A DNA stretch of 50,000 nt from Symbiodinium natans (GCA_905221605.1 CAJNDS010000136.1:317501-367500), one strand, 5' to 3'; shown: positions 20,872 to 31,014, numbered from the stretch's first letter. Made by a program: numbers and translations. Notes: generated by a model not told the origin, from the letters alone.

Positions 20872-20968
20872 GGGTTCAGGGTTCAGGGTTCAGGGTTCAG
20901 GGTTCAGGGTTTAGGGTTTAGGGTTTAGGGTTTAGGGTTTAGGGTTTAGGGTTTAGGGTTTAAAGTTT
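20872..20968 (+). repeat. TTCAGGG to TTTAGGG array
   Basis: Five TTCAGGG units followed by eight TTTAGGG units, showing blockwise homogenisation of a variant. The same variant on the other strand (CCCTGAA) is at 13245-13290. Confidence 0.85.
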
Positions 20969-21291
20969 AGGGGCAATGCTGAACGCATTAATCATCGCAG
21001 CGGCAAGAGTACGACGAAGTACAGTATACTATGAGTAGTGAACAGACACGCCAAGAATTTGTAGTACCCTTAAACCCTATACCCTAAGCCCTAAACCCTA
21101 AACCCGACAAGCAAAGGATTGGATCCACCGGCGAGTACCTTGCGACGCTGCCGCAGCTCGCCTGGCCTTAAACACCCCCTTGGGTCTACATCCACACTCC
21201 TTTAGGGTTTAGGGTTTAGGGTTTGGGGTTTAGGGAGTTTTCCGCGCCTTATATGTGGAATTTAGCAGCTAGCCCTAAACCCGACCGTGAT

Positions 21292-21372
21292 GGAGACGTG
21301 CCCCCTAGCCTTTGAGGATCTCTGTGACAATCTCAGGTCGAGTCCTGAAAGTGTTCAGAGTTGCGCTTTACG
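21292..21372 (+). CDS. Exon-like island
   Basis: Plus-strand frame METCPLAFEDLCDNLRSSPE followed by S-V-Q-S-C-A-L, before TTTAGGG/TTTCGGG repeats. Cys-rich. Could begin at the ATG or be internal. Nearby small open islands are at 21107-21170 and 21500-21555. Confidence 0.3.
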
Positions 21373-21952
21373 GTTTAGGGTTTCGGGTTTAGGGTTTCGG
21401 GTTTAGGGTTTCGGGTTTAGGGTTTAGGGTTTAGGATTTCGGGCTTCGGGATTCGGGTGTGCTGTAATGTGGCGCACGTGCCGTGAAGGTTAGGGTGCAG
21501 AAGAGCGCCCGATTGGGGAGGGCCATCGAACACCGAACGGCCTGGGTCGCCTTAGGGTTTAGGGGTTTGGGGGTTTGGGGGTTTAGGGTTTAGGGTTTAG
21601 GGTTTGGGGTTTGGGGTTTAGGGTTTAGGGTTTAGGGTTTAGGGACATTCAGGGGTCCTGGAAAAGGGACTTTCAAACTACCCATGTATTCAGGAAGGCG
21701 ACGTGGCGTCATGGCTGGTCTGAAAAGCCCAGTAGCCCTGAACGAAGTATCGTACTTTATACCTTATAGACTTATAGTTCGTATCAAGGAGTCATGGGAA
21801 GAAGTGTGGGAGGGGCGAGGCCTCAACCCTAAACCCTAAACCCTAAACCCTAACCCCAAACCCTAAACCCTAAACCCTAAACCAAATCCCTCAATGACCC
21901 AGGAGCCGGTATCCTGAACCCTTCAAAACGTGAGTCTCAGAGTGGTTCAGGA

Positions 21953-22103
21953 GGTACTCCTACCCAGACCCCTGAAAGGATCCAAAACGTATAGAACCCC
22001 CGAATAGTACCCGAAACCCGAAGCCCTAAACACTAAACCCTATACTACTATCGGGTCATTCTTAGGAACCCTTAAGGGGATCCACTTGTTGGATCCTTTC
22101 AGG
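21953..22103 (+). mobile_element. Inverted-repeat element with eroded centre
   Basis: CCCAGACCCCTGAAAGGATC and GGATCCTTTCAGGGGTTTGGG are inverted. A second relation is seen at 38196-38345 (CCCAGACCCCTTGG..CAGGTCTGGG), which shares GGTCATTCTTAGGAAC. Telomere-like repeats lie inside the first copy. Confidence 0.5.
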
Positions 22104-23802
22104 GGTTTGGGTGCTGTAGCGCACTTGCAATGTTAACGCTTGGGCAGGTTCATCCCTCCTAGTATCATCACCCTCCTGGCCATGCCACTTGGATGACTTC
22201 TGCCTTGCACGGCACCTCTATGCCGGGACAACTTTGCACATCCCCTACTACCCTAAGCCACCTCCCCCCCCCCCCACCTTGCCCCCTAAACCAGATGGTC
22301 TTCCAAACAGTTGGAGGGAGCCCCTAAAACCCTAAACCCTAAACCCTAAACCATAAGCACCCACCCCTCTTAGAGTGCGATCTTCGTGGTGTCGAATATT
22401 CGACGCTCAACCCTAGACGCTCGCCCTTCTACACTCTAAGCCCCTTGGCATTGGAGCTAAACTTCAAAACCCTGAACGTCAAACGTCCCAAGAAAGCCCC
22501 TGGAAACTTGCACCCCCACCGCAGTTGCAGAACCATGACCATGGCATGAACAATCTCAAAATTTCAACGAGCAATCATAACAACACTTAAGATGAGTTAA
22601 TGGCTGCAGCTGTCATCGTAGTATCAGTACTAGTCATCATGTTCTATGAACCCGCAAGAACGCCAGGTGTGAGCGTTCACACTGCAAGCCTCATAGGTAG
22701 TTGCCATCAGGGTGGTTGGGGCCCCAAGCCCTAAACCCTAAACCCTAAACCCTAATTCCGAAGCCCTAAGCCCCAAGCCCTAAACCCAATCCTTGAGTCC
22801 GAAGCCCCAAGCCCCAAGCCCTATGAAGAGAACCCAGCGACTGCCAGCAATTTTTTGCTGCAGATGTTGCAAAATCGGATCCACTTCGGTCTCCCAAACT
22901 CCCAAACAGAGCACAGGTTTAGGGTTTAGGGTCTTCGCAGATTTCTTTCCTTGATTCACGGTGTGCTGCTCATGGTGATATGGGTGCATAGAACCGTTTG
23001 CATGATGTGACTTCTGAGAAGTTGCATGTTTGCCGGCAGCCTCCAATGACTTGATAATCAGCCAGTACGGTTTCGGGTTTAGGTCTTGGGGTTAGGGTTT
23101 GCGGTTTGGAGTTTCGTGGCGGGGGGGGGGGGGGGGGGGTGTATTCTACTATAATCATATAGGGACCACAAGGGAACGCTACTAGTGTTTTTTCCGGCCC
23201 CAACAGTAGACTCGGCCTCAAAAATACACCCTAAACCCGAAACCCTAAACCGTGCAGTGTGGTTGCGAGGCTGCAGGCAGGTGGCAAAAGACCCTAAACC
23301 TAAAACCCTAAACCCTAAACCCTAAACCCTAAACGCTAAACCCTAAACCCTAAAACCCTAAAACCCTAAACCCTAAAGAACCCAAGCCCGAGGTTTTGGG
23401 GCATTGGAGTCGGCTTTTGGTTGGGGGCTCTGCCAGCGGTGCCATTCAGTCACCTGGAAGTTTGAGTGAGGTGCTGTAAGGCAAGGGTTGAGCCCTAAAC
23501 CCTAAACCCTACACCGCAAAACCCTAACACCCCCAAACCCTGGGCTGGCAAATGGGGGAATGGGGAGGGGGAAGTTTGGGTGAAGTGCGTTTTAGGGGTT
23601 GGAAGGGCTTCTGGAAGGCTTACTAGGACCCCAGAGTTTGGATGTAGGGGAGGGTCAGTGGTACCCACTTCCCTGTGTTTTTGGTTCTGGGTTCCCTTTA
23701 GAGTAGCCAACTCAAAAAGGGTGGGCCACCAAGTCGCTAAAGGGCTTTCAGGACATAGGGTTTCGGGGTGTATGGGTTTTCGGGCATAAAGGTCCCGGGT
23801 CT

Positions 23803-23812
23803 GCGAGAGAGA

Positions 23813-23851
<39 letters not shown>
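23803..23851 (+). repeat. (GA)n tract
   Basis: Near-perfect GA dinucleotides. Similar tracts: 24174-24192, 26235-26268 and 46687-46745; (CT)n at 42775-42853. Confidence 0.9.
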
Positions 23852-23959
23852 GGTTTAGGGCAGGGTGCAGTATGCTTGGGAGGTTCAGAGTTTAACTTAG
23901 GGTAGCTGCAAGGGCCCTTGGTATAGGCCCTCATGTCTGGAAGCCCTTACACATCCCCT

Positions 23960-24053
23960 GTAAACCCTAAACCCTAAACCCTAAACCCTAAACCCTAAAC
24001 CCTAAACCCTAAACCCTAAACCCTAAACCCTAAACCCTAAACCCTAAACCCTA
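23960..24053 (-). repeat. CCCTAAA array
   Basis: Thirteen perfect units upstream of the island at 24066. Confidence 0.9.
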
Positions 24054-24065
24054 GACGACCCTGGG

Positions 24066-24215
24066 CCCATGTTTCAGAACCTTGAAGACCCATCTTCGGG
24101 GACCATGAATTCGCCCGTCCCCAAAGAAGAAGCGATAAGCAGAGGCCCCAAGTCGAGGCAAAGGATCCACGGACAGAGAGAGAGAGAGAGAGATGTCGGT
24201 TTAGGGTTTAGGGTT
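24066..24215 (+). CDS. Exon-like island running into a (GA)n tract
   Basis: Reads MFQNLEDPSSGTMNSPVPKE then EAISRGPKSRQRIHGQ before entering GAGAGA repeats (R-E-R-E) and a TTTAGGG array. The first 38 codons look like real protein. The adjacent ORF 24249-24497 (82 codons, Cys/His-rich start) may be another exon. Confidence 0.3.
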
Positions 24216-24925
24216 TAGGGTTTAGGGTTTAGAAGACGTGGTCCTCGCTTGCTCGGCAGTGTGGGGCACCGATGCTGCGCAGCATCAGGCTACTACGCTC
24301 TCAACCACAAGATCACGCAGCACAGGCACGGGGGTGCGGGCCCCGTGATCCCCCCCTTCACCTCTCCCTCACACAGCTCGCCTTCTAAGGAGCACCTTGC
24401 AACAAAACCGCATCTTTCACCGATACTTCGTGAGACTTGTCAAAATGGAGGCATTTCTTGCACTTGCAGCCCCACCTTCCATCCTATTTCTCAGTAGCAC
24501 CAAAAATCCGGACCACCACTTAGCCAAATCTCACAAACTACTCGGACCCTAATCCCCTTTCTTCAGGGGTTAGGTTTTTTTAGAATGAAACCAAAAAGGG
24601 TACCCTTGTTATACCTAGGACCCTAAACCCTAATCCCTAAACCCTAAACCCCCAACCCCCTAAACCCTAAACCCTAGACCCTAAACCCTAAACCCTAAAC
24701 CCTAAACCCTAAACCGTTGGATCATGGCTTCGATGTCGTGGTTTAGGTCCCCTCCTTTCCGCTTTTGAGAGTTCTCAACAAAAGGAGGCTGATCCCCGAA
24801 CCCACCCTAAACCCTAAACACTAAACACTGAACCCTAAACCCTAAACCCTAAAAACTAAACCCTAAACCCTAAACGCCACCCAACAAGCAAGCCCTTGGA
24901 CCCCGAAGCCCTTGGCCGGCGGGAG

Positions 24926-24962
24926 GCGAATGCGCAAAATCTTCAAACACTTCCGAGTGCAG
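24926..24962 (+). CDS. TIR/HET-like membrane protein, later exon (K-H-F-R-V-Q)
   Basis: Reads RMRKIFKHFRVQ and ends at CAG followed by a GC donor. The frame is open upstream to about 24885 and downstream to 25020, so both ends are choices: I placed the start at GGGAG/GCG and the end at GTGCAG/GCC because it then joins the next exon in phase 0. An F-x-V-R/Q segment before a Cys-x-V-x-x-D-R block is expected near the C-terminal half of this family. Telomere arrays flank it. Confidence 0.45.
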
Positions 24963-25355
24963 GCCTCTATCGTCGATCTGATTTTGCTGGGAGAAGGGAC
25001 CTTTGGGGCTTCATCGATTCATAAACCCTAAGCCCTGAACCCCTTAAAGCCCACGTCGCAGTCATCATGAATGTACACAGTAGGACTTTTAGGGTTTACG
25101 GTTTAAGGTACATAGGGCTTTGAAGGTTTGAGGTTTAGCAGATGCTTACCTTCATTCGCCCTTTTCCTTGACGATGGGATGCTGTGCTCCCTGAGCACTT
25201 TAAGGTGGTCCTTAAAGGGTTCTGAAGTATGGACCCTTGGGTTGTATAGAGTATGTAAGGGGTATATAAGGAGTCCCCTTTCAAGGGACCATGTAACTAC
25301 CCTAAGACTAAAACCCTAAATCCTAAAGCCTAAGCCCTAAGAAGCATGGTGCCAG

Positions 25356-25436
25356 GCCACGAAATGCGCCGTAGCTGCGGACCGAGACCGAGTGATCGGC
25401 ATGATTTCGGACCTCTACCGCCCCTGGGCTCAGAGG
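25356..25436 (+). CDS. TIR/HET-like membrane protein, later exon (C-A-V-x-x-D-R-D motif)
   Basis: Acceptor GTGCCAG then GCC ACG AAA TGC, phase 0 with the preceding exon. Reads ATKCAVAADRDRVIGMISDL, then YRPWAQ. Codons are mostly G/C-ending. The C-x-V-x-x-D-R-x-x-V-x-x-x-I pattern is my main reason for tying this region to the gene that starts at 13.3 kb. The end is placed before GT at 25437; a shorter end at CAG (25433) is possible. Confidence 0.5.
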
Positions 25437-25730
25437 GTTTGGGGTTTAGGGTTTAGGGTTTGGGGTTAGACCCTAGGCTTTGAGAAGTCCTGTTGCAGTG
25501 CGCGGAAAACCCTTACACCTTAAACCCTAAACCTGCGCGAGGGGAGGGAGTATACGACTGAGTTCAGGCTGTCGAAGACCCTGCTGAGCGGTTCGACCAG
25601 CTATGCGGACCCCAAATGCCTACCCCTAAACCCTAAACCCTAAACCCCTAAACCCCTAAACCCTAAACCCCAAGCCCTAAACCCTCAATCCATCGACCTC
25701 CTCCCCGGCTCGCCGGCGCTTGATGCTAAG

Positions 25731-25778
25731 GAGAAACCGCGGACGAGTCTCTGCATGCCTTCAACACCTTTGTACGTG
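25731..25778 (+). CDS. TIR/HET-like membrane protein, later exon (E-S-L-H-A-F-N-T-F-V-R)
   Basis: Acceptor CTAAG then GA GAA ACC GCG GAC GAG, reading ETADESLHAFNTFVR, and ending in phase 1 before a GC donor. An (E/A)-L-x-A-F-(N/D)-x-(Y/F)-V-R block is what I expect just after the preceding exon in this family. A small exon with VEDPAERFDQLC (about 25573-25612) may lie between them. Another frame through the same DNA is also open for 36 codons, so the call rests on the motif, not on the ORF. Confidence 0.42.
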
Positions 25779-26232
25779 GCTGAGCCACGGTTGAGTTTTT
25801 TTTTTTTTTTTTGGGGGGGGGGGGGGGAAGGGTTTTCAGGGTTTATTTAGGGTTTAGGGTTTATGGTGTGGTTTGAACTGGTAATATGCATCGCGCTCAT
25901 ACTCATGATCGGTCTTGTCTTGAAAGACAAAACTAGGTGATGATCGGGTAGGGAGAGAGAGGCCTCGGAGACTTGATCCTTCTGGGCACCCTTAACCATA
26001 AGGAGAATACATACAATGGAGACCCCAGAAGGACTCGTAATGTAGACCCTAGACCCTGAACCCTAAACCCTAAACCCTGAACCCTGAACCCTAAACCCTC
26101 AGACCCTTAAGAGGTTGCCAGGCCAGAGAGGCGGTGGCTCGTGGCACCCGTACTTCGGGGCACCCGCGCGTCAGGGCTCCAGTAGTTTGGGCTGAAGGGT
26201 TTTAGGTTTTTAGGGTTTAGGGTTTAGGGTTT

Positions 26233-26271
<39 letters not shown>

Positions 26272-26748
26272 TTAGGGTTTAGGGTTTAGGGGCGCTTCAG
26301 AGCCGGTTGACATGCAGAGTCTGGGTTCACAAAGGGTTTAGGTCCCTTCCAAGCCTGCTGCAAAAAGGCTTTAGGGTTTAGAGCTTAGGGTTCTTGGGTT
26401 TTTAAGGGGGTTTTTGTGGGTTTTTTAAGGGTGTTTACGGGTTTAGGGTTTAGAGCTTAGGGTTTTAGGGGTTTTAAGGCTTTTACGGGTTTGGGGGTAT
26501 TCGGGCTCACAGGGCTCAGGACAGAGGGTGTAGGGTTTAAGTCGAGCACGGACCGAATCCCAGTTCACGGCCGCCAGGCAAAGATCTCTCTCGAAAGGTG
26601 GAGGCGAACGTGGGCAAGAGCGAGACGCGAATCCGATACAGGCCCAACAACCCTAAACCCCAAACCCCAGGCCCTAAACCCCGGAGCTGTGGAAGGGGTG
26701 GGAAGGGGGCAGCTTCCTACATAAACTTCACCCTAAACCCTAAACCCT

Positions 26749-26778
26749 CCACCCCCCCCCCCCCCCCCCCCCCCCCCC
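26749..26778 (+). repeat. Poly-C tract
   Basis: About 29 C residues. Other homopolymer runs: poly-G at 3382-3395, 8868-8881, 14288-14305 and 23119-23140; poly-C at 17402-17413, 47450-47467 and 43588-43599; poly-T then poly-G at 25797-25827. Confidence 0.9.
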
Positions 26779-26779
26779 G

Positions 26780-26908
26780 AAACAAGCCCTCTCATACCTT
26801 CCTGGGGATCATAGTAGGTACAGGGCAGATGACCCCCGAATTTGAGGGTTCGAGAAGAACGAACCTCGAACCTTTGACCTTTGACCCAGGGATCAGGCTT
26901 TGTGAGCC
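26780..26908 (+). CDS. Exon-like island after a poly-C tract
   Basis: Reads NKPSHTFLGIIVGTGQMTPE, then FEGSRRTNLEPLTFDPGIRL, directly after about 30 C residues. The 104-residue ORF containing it is joined through poly-Pro and telomere-coded residues, so only this part is kept. The island 26541-26650 (RQAKISLERWRRTWARARRE) lies upstream in another frame. Confidence 0.3.
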
Positions 26909-27344
26909 CTAAACGCTCAACCCTAAACCCTCAACCCTCAACCCTCAACCCTCAACCCTAAAGCCTAAGCTGCCATCATGGATCAACCTCGCGGTCCACT
27001 GTCCCAGGCGCACCTACCCCCTTAATTCGTGGCCATAACCCCCCCCCCCCCCAAAAAAAAAAAAAAACAAAAACAAGTAGGTAAGGGGAGTCTCAGGTAA
27101 ACCCGAAGCCCTAAGCCCTAAACCCTAAACCCGAGGGGTCCAGGTTTGGCGCGCCGCACTTTCCCCTGGACGCGAGTGCATGCCCGGCAGTACTACCAAG
27201 TCATCTCGGTAGGGCCCTAAACCCTAAACTACTCTTTGCTTAATTCAGAAGACCCCCCCCCAAAAAATGAAGGAGCCATATTCCTTGTAAGGGCAACATA
27301 GGGATTATTATCGTATACTTTCTTGGGGGCTTAAGCAAGTAGTA

Positions 27345-27400
27345 GGAAACCATCCCAAAGCATCTTCTTGATCAGCTCCTCCCACCACTCCTCCGCTAAG
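27345..27400 (-). CDS. Minus-strand exon fragment (E-E-W-W-E-E-L-I-K-K)
   Basis: Minus-strand reading LAEEWWEELIKKMLWDGF uses GAG, AAG, CTG and ATC codons, typical of the G/C-ending usage seen elsewhere, and follows a CTTAG acceptor. The plus frame is Ser/His-rich. A second minus-strand island (27498-27578; EEKAMGRYMSKQSLRKW) may be the previous exon across a CCCTAAA/CCCGAAA intron. Confidence 0.38.
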
Positions 27401-27838
27401 CCCCAAACCCCAAACCCTAAACCCTAAACCCGAAACCCCTAAACCCTTAACCCGAAACCCTAAACCCCTAACCCCTAACCCCTGAACCCTAAACCATTTT
27501 CGCAGGCTTTGCTTGCTCATGTACCTCCCCATTGCTTTCTCCTCGGCGGCCAATGTCCTGGGCGACTCGGGTCTTCCAGGGTTTAGGGTTTAGTGTTTAG
27601 GGTTTTGGGTTTTGGGTTTAGGGTTTAGGGTGGAGCTTCAGGGCATATAATGGTTGGTGGTCTCTTTAAGTAGGGTTTCTGTTTTGTAGTGGGTTCTTAT
27701 TCGGGCATCTAGGGGCTCTATTAAGGTATATGGGTAACAGATGAACAGACCACTTGCCTGTATAATTCAGGGTAGTTAGGACCCTAATTATAGCCCTAAT
27801 AGTGGCCCGTGTTACAACTGTACTTATAAGCCCAATTA

Positions 27839-27976
27839 TACTTGGAGGTTCCGGGTAATTACTCATAACGCTAATGATAACTGTACTTATAAGGCCCCCA
27901 AATCCCCTAAGTCTTCTAAGTAGGTCAGAAGTAGCCTTATAACTGGGTTGGAAGTACCCCTGAGCCTCCAAGTATA
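27839..27976 (+). mobile_element. Family-A inverted-repeat element
   Basis: Ends TACTTGGAGGTTCCGGGTA and TACCCCTGAGCCTCCAAGTA are inverted copies, with TTATAAG blocks inside. It sits next to another, more diverged AT-rich block (27755-27838) that may be an older copy. Confidence 0.5.
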
Positions 27977-28547
27977 GATCTGGGATTCCTAGAGCCACAG
28001 GCAGGATAACGCAAAACTGTTTTTGCGAAATTATTGCATTGTATGGGGTTTGCGTTAGGCATTTCTGGGCAATCTGAGCTTGTGTCTTGCTTGCCTGTTC
28101 TTGGCGTTTTGTTGGGCGTTTGGGGCTCAGCCCTGAACTCTGAACCCTAAGTCCTCAACCAACATTTCTTCCCGGAAGGCTCTGAACCCGAAGCCCTAAA
28201 CCCTAAACCCTAAAAACCCTAACCCCTTTCGCCCCGGTGCACAAGGATGTGATGGGATGGAGTGTGACGTGGCGGCCGCTGCGGAACTGGGACCAGGCTT
28301 GCGATTCTTGGGTTCCAGTTGGCTTGTGTTTAGGGTTTGGGGTTTAGGGTTTAGGGTTTGGGGTTTGGGGTTTGAGGTTTAGGGTTTAGGGTTTAGGGTT
28401 TAGGGTTTATTGAAATTATCATGGGTTCAGGTCCGGGGAAGTTTCGAGGAAGGTCTCTGGGAGTTTCAAGGAAAGCTTCGAGGAGATTCTCTTTGTGACT
28501 TTTGAGCTTTTTTCAAGTTACTGGGGCTTCAGGGTTTAGGGCTTAGG

Positions 28548-28735
28548 GTGGTTGTGGCTCAAGCCATTTCGCATGCGCATTTTGCACCAATCCGTTTTCG
28601 GCCTGGGGGCCTTACTATTACATTCATGGAGTCGGAGTTTCGCAACTATGTCTTCGCGCATCGCCTGCAGCATCCGACTGGGACGGTGCAATGCAGTCTA
28701 ACCCCTAACCCCCAAACCCTAAAGCGCACTTAATT
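28548..28735 (+). CDS. Open block starting at a spliced-leader-like sequence
   Basis: Plus-strand frame of 60 codons (AQAISHAHFAPIRFRPGGLT, FMESEFRNYVFAHRLQHPTG) whose first codons lie in GGCTCAAGCCATTT (28556-28569). A minus-strand frame is also open here (QAMREDIVAKLRLHECNSK) and agrees with minus-strand islands just downstream, so strand is uncertain. It ends in telomere-like repeats. No family recognised. Confidence 0.3.
28556..28569 (+). other. Possible relict spliced-leader junction
   Basis: GGCTCAAGCCATTT matches the junction made when a trans-spliced dinoflagellate leader (ending GGCTCAAG) is followed by an older leader remnant (starting CCATTTTGG). Fourteen bases match exactly; the next bases diverge (CGCATG for TGGCTC). 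If genuine, the downstream DNA derives from a reverse-transcribed mRNA. Confidence 0.4.
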
Positions 28736-28919
28736 CCTGGACTGTGGATGGAGGCCAGCGATACACGGAAGCGGAGCATTGGCAACAGCTTCAGCTGTGC
28801 GAGCTCTGGCGCAGAGGGCCAGCGAGCCAAACATCATCAGGTCCTGCATTTGGCAGCAAGGTCGTTGCAAAGAGAGGCCAGGAAACCTGAACCCTAAACC
28901 GTAAACCCTAAACCCGGTG

Positions 28920-29057
28920 TGGCAGTGCGCAGCTGAGCGGGCGCATGAAGGTGCGCCCCGATGATGCTGCAGATCTTGTGCGCTGATTCGTAGCACTTGG
29001 CTGTGCCTGGCAACGTTGCTCTATCTGATGCCTCTTGCGAGAAATCTATCATAATCT
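28920..29057 (-). CDS. Minus-strand exon with ATG
   Basis: Minus-strand frame from ATG at 29057: MIDFSQEASDRATLPGTAKC then YESAHKICSIIGAHLHAPAQ, to CCG-G followed by GTTTAGGG. A splice at this GT to the CAG only about 27 bases on would keep an open frame, making the 'intron' little more than four telomere-like units. A plus-strand frame is also open over part of it. Confidence 0.35.
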
Positions 29058-29139
29058 TTTTGGGGTCATATAATCCCCTTAGAATCCAAAGGTTTAGGGT
29101 TTAGGGTTTAGGGTTTAGGGTTCCCCTAGCTACCCCTTG

Positions 29140-29237
29140 TAGTCCACCCCCCAGCGCACGTTCCCGGAGCGCATCTGGGAGCTTCGGCCCTCCACGCCCA
29201 TTTGCCACATGGCCTGTCCCTTGGGATGTTGGGAGGG
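29140..29237 (-). CDS. Minus-strand exon-like island
   Basis: Minus-strand reading PKGQAMWQMGVEGRSSQMRS then GNVRWGVDYKG, with about nine in ten third positions G or C, ending at TAG. It lies upstream (minus sense) of the 28920-29057 island. A plus-strand frame (FPERIWELRPSTPICHMACP, GT donor) is also open, so strand is not settled. Confidence 0.35.
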
Positions 29238-29347
29238 TGTAGGGTATTGTGGGTTGAAGAGGATCCGAAACCCTTAGCCCTACCTAAGCCCTAAACCGTA
29301 AGCCCTAAACCCTAAACCCTAAACCGTAAACCCTAAACCCTAAACCC

Positions 29348-29466
29348 GAAGCGCCGAGTTGAACGGCCCCTCTCCAGACACTTTTTTGGCCCTGGAGGAG
29401 CGACACCCACTGTGCAGATGGTCACAAATGCGGGCGCATGGCTAGTAGGCTCGTTTGTTTCTTGTA
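29348..29466 (+). CDS. Exon-like island
   Basis: Plus-strand frame RRVERPLSRHFFGPGGATPT then VQMVTNAGAWLVGSFVSCN, between two CCCTAAA arrays. Partly hydrophobic end. No family recognised. Confidence 0.33.
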
Positions 29467-29560
29467 ACCCTAAACCCTAAACCCTAAACCCTAAACCCTA
29501 AACCCTAAACCCTAAACCCTAAACCCTCAACCCTAAACCCTAAACCCTAACCCCAAACCC
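29465..29560 (-). repeat. CCCTAAA array
   Basis: Perfect then degenerate units after the island 29348-29466. The 29580-29975 stretch beyond has no feature I can support except a short poly-C and TTTGGGG units. Confidence 0.85.
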
Positions 29561-29977
29561 TAAGCCCTAGATCCTACCCTAAACAATAATGAGCCTTCCG
29601 GGAGCTGGGATATGGGGGGAAGCTAGATGAGCAGGACCCTGCCTGAATCAGAGACCCAAGCCAACACCCAAACCCCAAAACCCCAATTAAAAGCCATTCC
29701 CGTAGCAGAAACGATCATAAGCCCATGAGGGGCAACCCAAGACTCCCCCCCCCCCTCCGCTCCTTGAGTGGCCTTATTTCGGGGGGAGCTTTCTTGGAGG
29801 CATTGGGGGGTTTATCTAGGGTTGAGGGTCAAGAATAGTGGATCAAAACTGGCAGTAGGATTATGCAGCAGGTTCCCCTGAGAGTAGGGTGGAGAGTGGA
29901 GGATCCTATGATAGCCTTGCGCGACTGAGAAACGAGTCCCTGCAGGTTTAGGGTTTGGGGTTTGGGGTTTGGGGTTG

Positions 29978-30075
29978 ACCTGGGACTCCTCTTTACCTAC
30001 TGTTTTATGGGTTCTACCACTAACTTCCGGGGCTGTTATTACAGTACTAAGCTGCAGGTAAAAAGAGTCCCAGGT
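29978..30075 (+). mobile_element. Family-D inverted-repeat element
   Basis: ACCTGGGACTCCTCTTTACC to GGTAAAAAGAGTCCCAGGT, about 98 bp. Ends are near-perfect inverted repeats. It follows a TTTGGGG run and precedes the telomere-free block 30078-30660. Confidence 0.6.
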
Positions 30076-30077
30076 TC

Positions 30078-30660
30078 ATCCTGACTTCAGTCAGGGTATG
30101 TCAGCGTGTGCTTCGCGCGTTGCTCCGGAACCAGGTTATTTGGTTTGCATGCTTCCGGAACCCACCCCGTCCTCATTTAATTTGGGAATTGTACTGGAGT
30201 TTACACTTAATTTCACAAGTAAGCTGTCCTCTTCAAGCCTTGGCCGCTTCGGTGTTCCGAACAAAGCTTCCAGGTGTCTTCGCGGTGTACCCTTCGTGCC
30301 TCCGCCTAGTTCAGTGGTGCCACATTCACCGAAATGGCGAGCGCCATTATATGCTGCTTTCCTTCGCAACACATGACTGCCCTCTATACCACATTTAGGC
30401 GCCCAGAAGCAAAAGGGCATCTAATTATGGGAGTTCTGCCACACCAGACCTGCTCACTGAGGTCTTACCCAGTCATGCTGAAGCTGATGAGCGCAGTAGA
30501 CAGTGCCATGGGCGACAAGTCCTCCAGGGCTCAGAGGACTCGTCTCCTGTCATGTTCCTTAGGAAGCTTGTTTTTAGCAGCCCTGAACACTGCCTCTAAA
30601 CCCTTTCGCCGTGCACATGGGCAGCAGACCTCTTTGGCCTTGAATTGCTGAACCCTGGGT
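30078..30660 (+). other. Telomere-repeat-free segment with overlapping ORFs
   Basis: About 580 bp between a family-D element and a poly-C tract. Three frames are open for over 90 codons: plus 30098-30376 and 30108-30398, and minus 30136-30420. Plus 30334-30651 (105 codons, stop TGA; SLRSYPVMLKLMSAVDSAMG) is the most protein-like. No frame is decisive; this could be a decayed retroposed sequence or one longer exon. Confidence 0.3.
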
Positions 30661-30753
30661 TATAGGCTACTTTAAATTGCGTGGGGGGCTTAGGGTTTTG
30701 CAGGGGTCGCGCTCCCAATAGCAGCTGTTCTGTTTCATAAAGGGTTGAAACAT

Positions 30754-30800
30754 GCCGCCCCCCCCCCCCCCTCCCCCCCTCCCCCCCCCCCCCCCCCCCG
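30754..30800 (+). repeat. Poly-C/CT tract
   Basis: Almost pure C for 45 bp; source of the poly-Pro or poly-Gly ORFs on the two strands. Confidence 0.9.
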
Positions 30801-30867
30801 CCCCGCTCCACCGCTGCACCGACATGCAACCCAACCGCTACCCTCCCTTTCCGCTCCCCGCTCAACA

Positions 30868-30987
30868 CAAGGCAGGCAACAAAACGAAGTTCTTGGTAGC
30901 TCAGGCAACTCGAAGTTTTGCATAGCTCTGGCCCGCACAGTAGGGTCACCAGTCTGGTCCAAACCCGATCTGGGGTACTTGCAGGTA
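30868..30987 (+). CDS. Exon-like island with CAG/GTACAA donor
   Basis: Reads QQNEVLGSSGNSKFCIALAR then TVGSPVWSKPDLGYLQ and stops at CAG followed by GTACAA. The start is unclear because the frame runs in from a poly-C tract. The downstream ORF continuation is telomere-coded (T-L-N-P-K-P). Confidence 0.35.
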
Positions 30988-31014
30988 CAACCGCCCATGT
31001 GGGATGTTCCAACC

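Noticed and set aside
25687-25796. 36-codon open frame I-D-L-L-P-G-S-P
   Set aside because: It looked coding, but a different frame over the same DNA carries the expected family motif. This shows that short open frames here are weak evidence alone.
28737-28890. Plus-strand CCCH-like zinc finger (C-I-W-Q-Q-G-R-C-K)
   Set aside because: Three frames on two strands are open here and the motif lacks the full Cys/His set.
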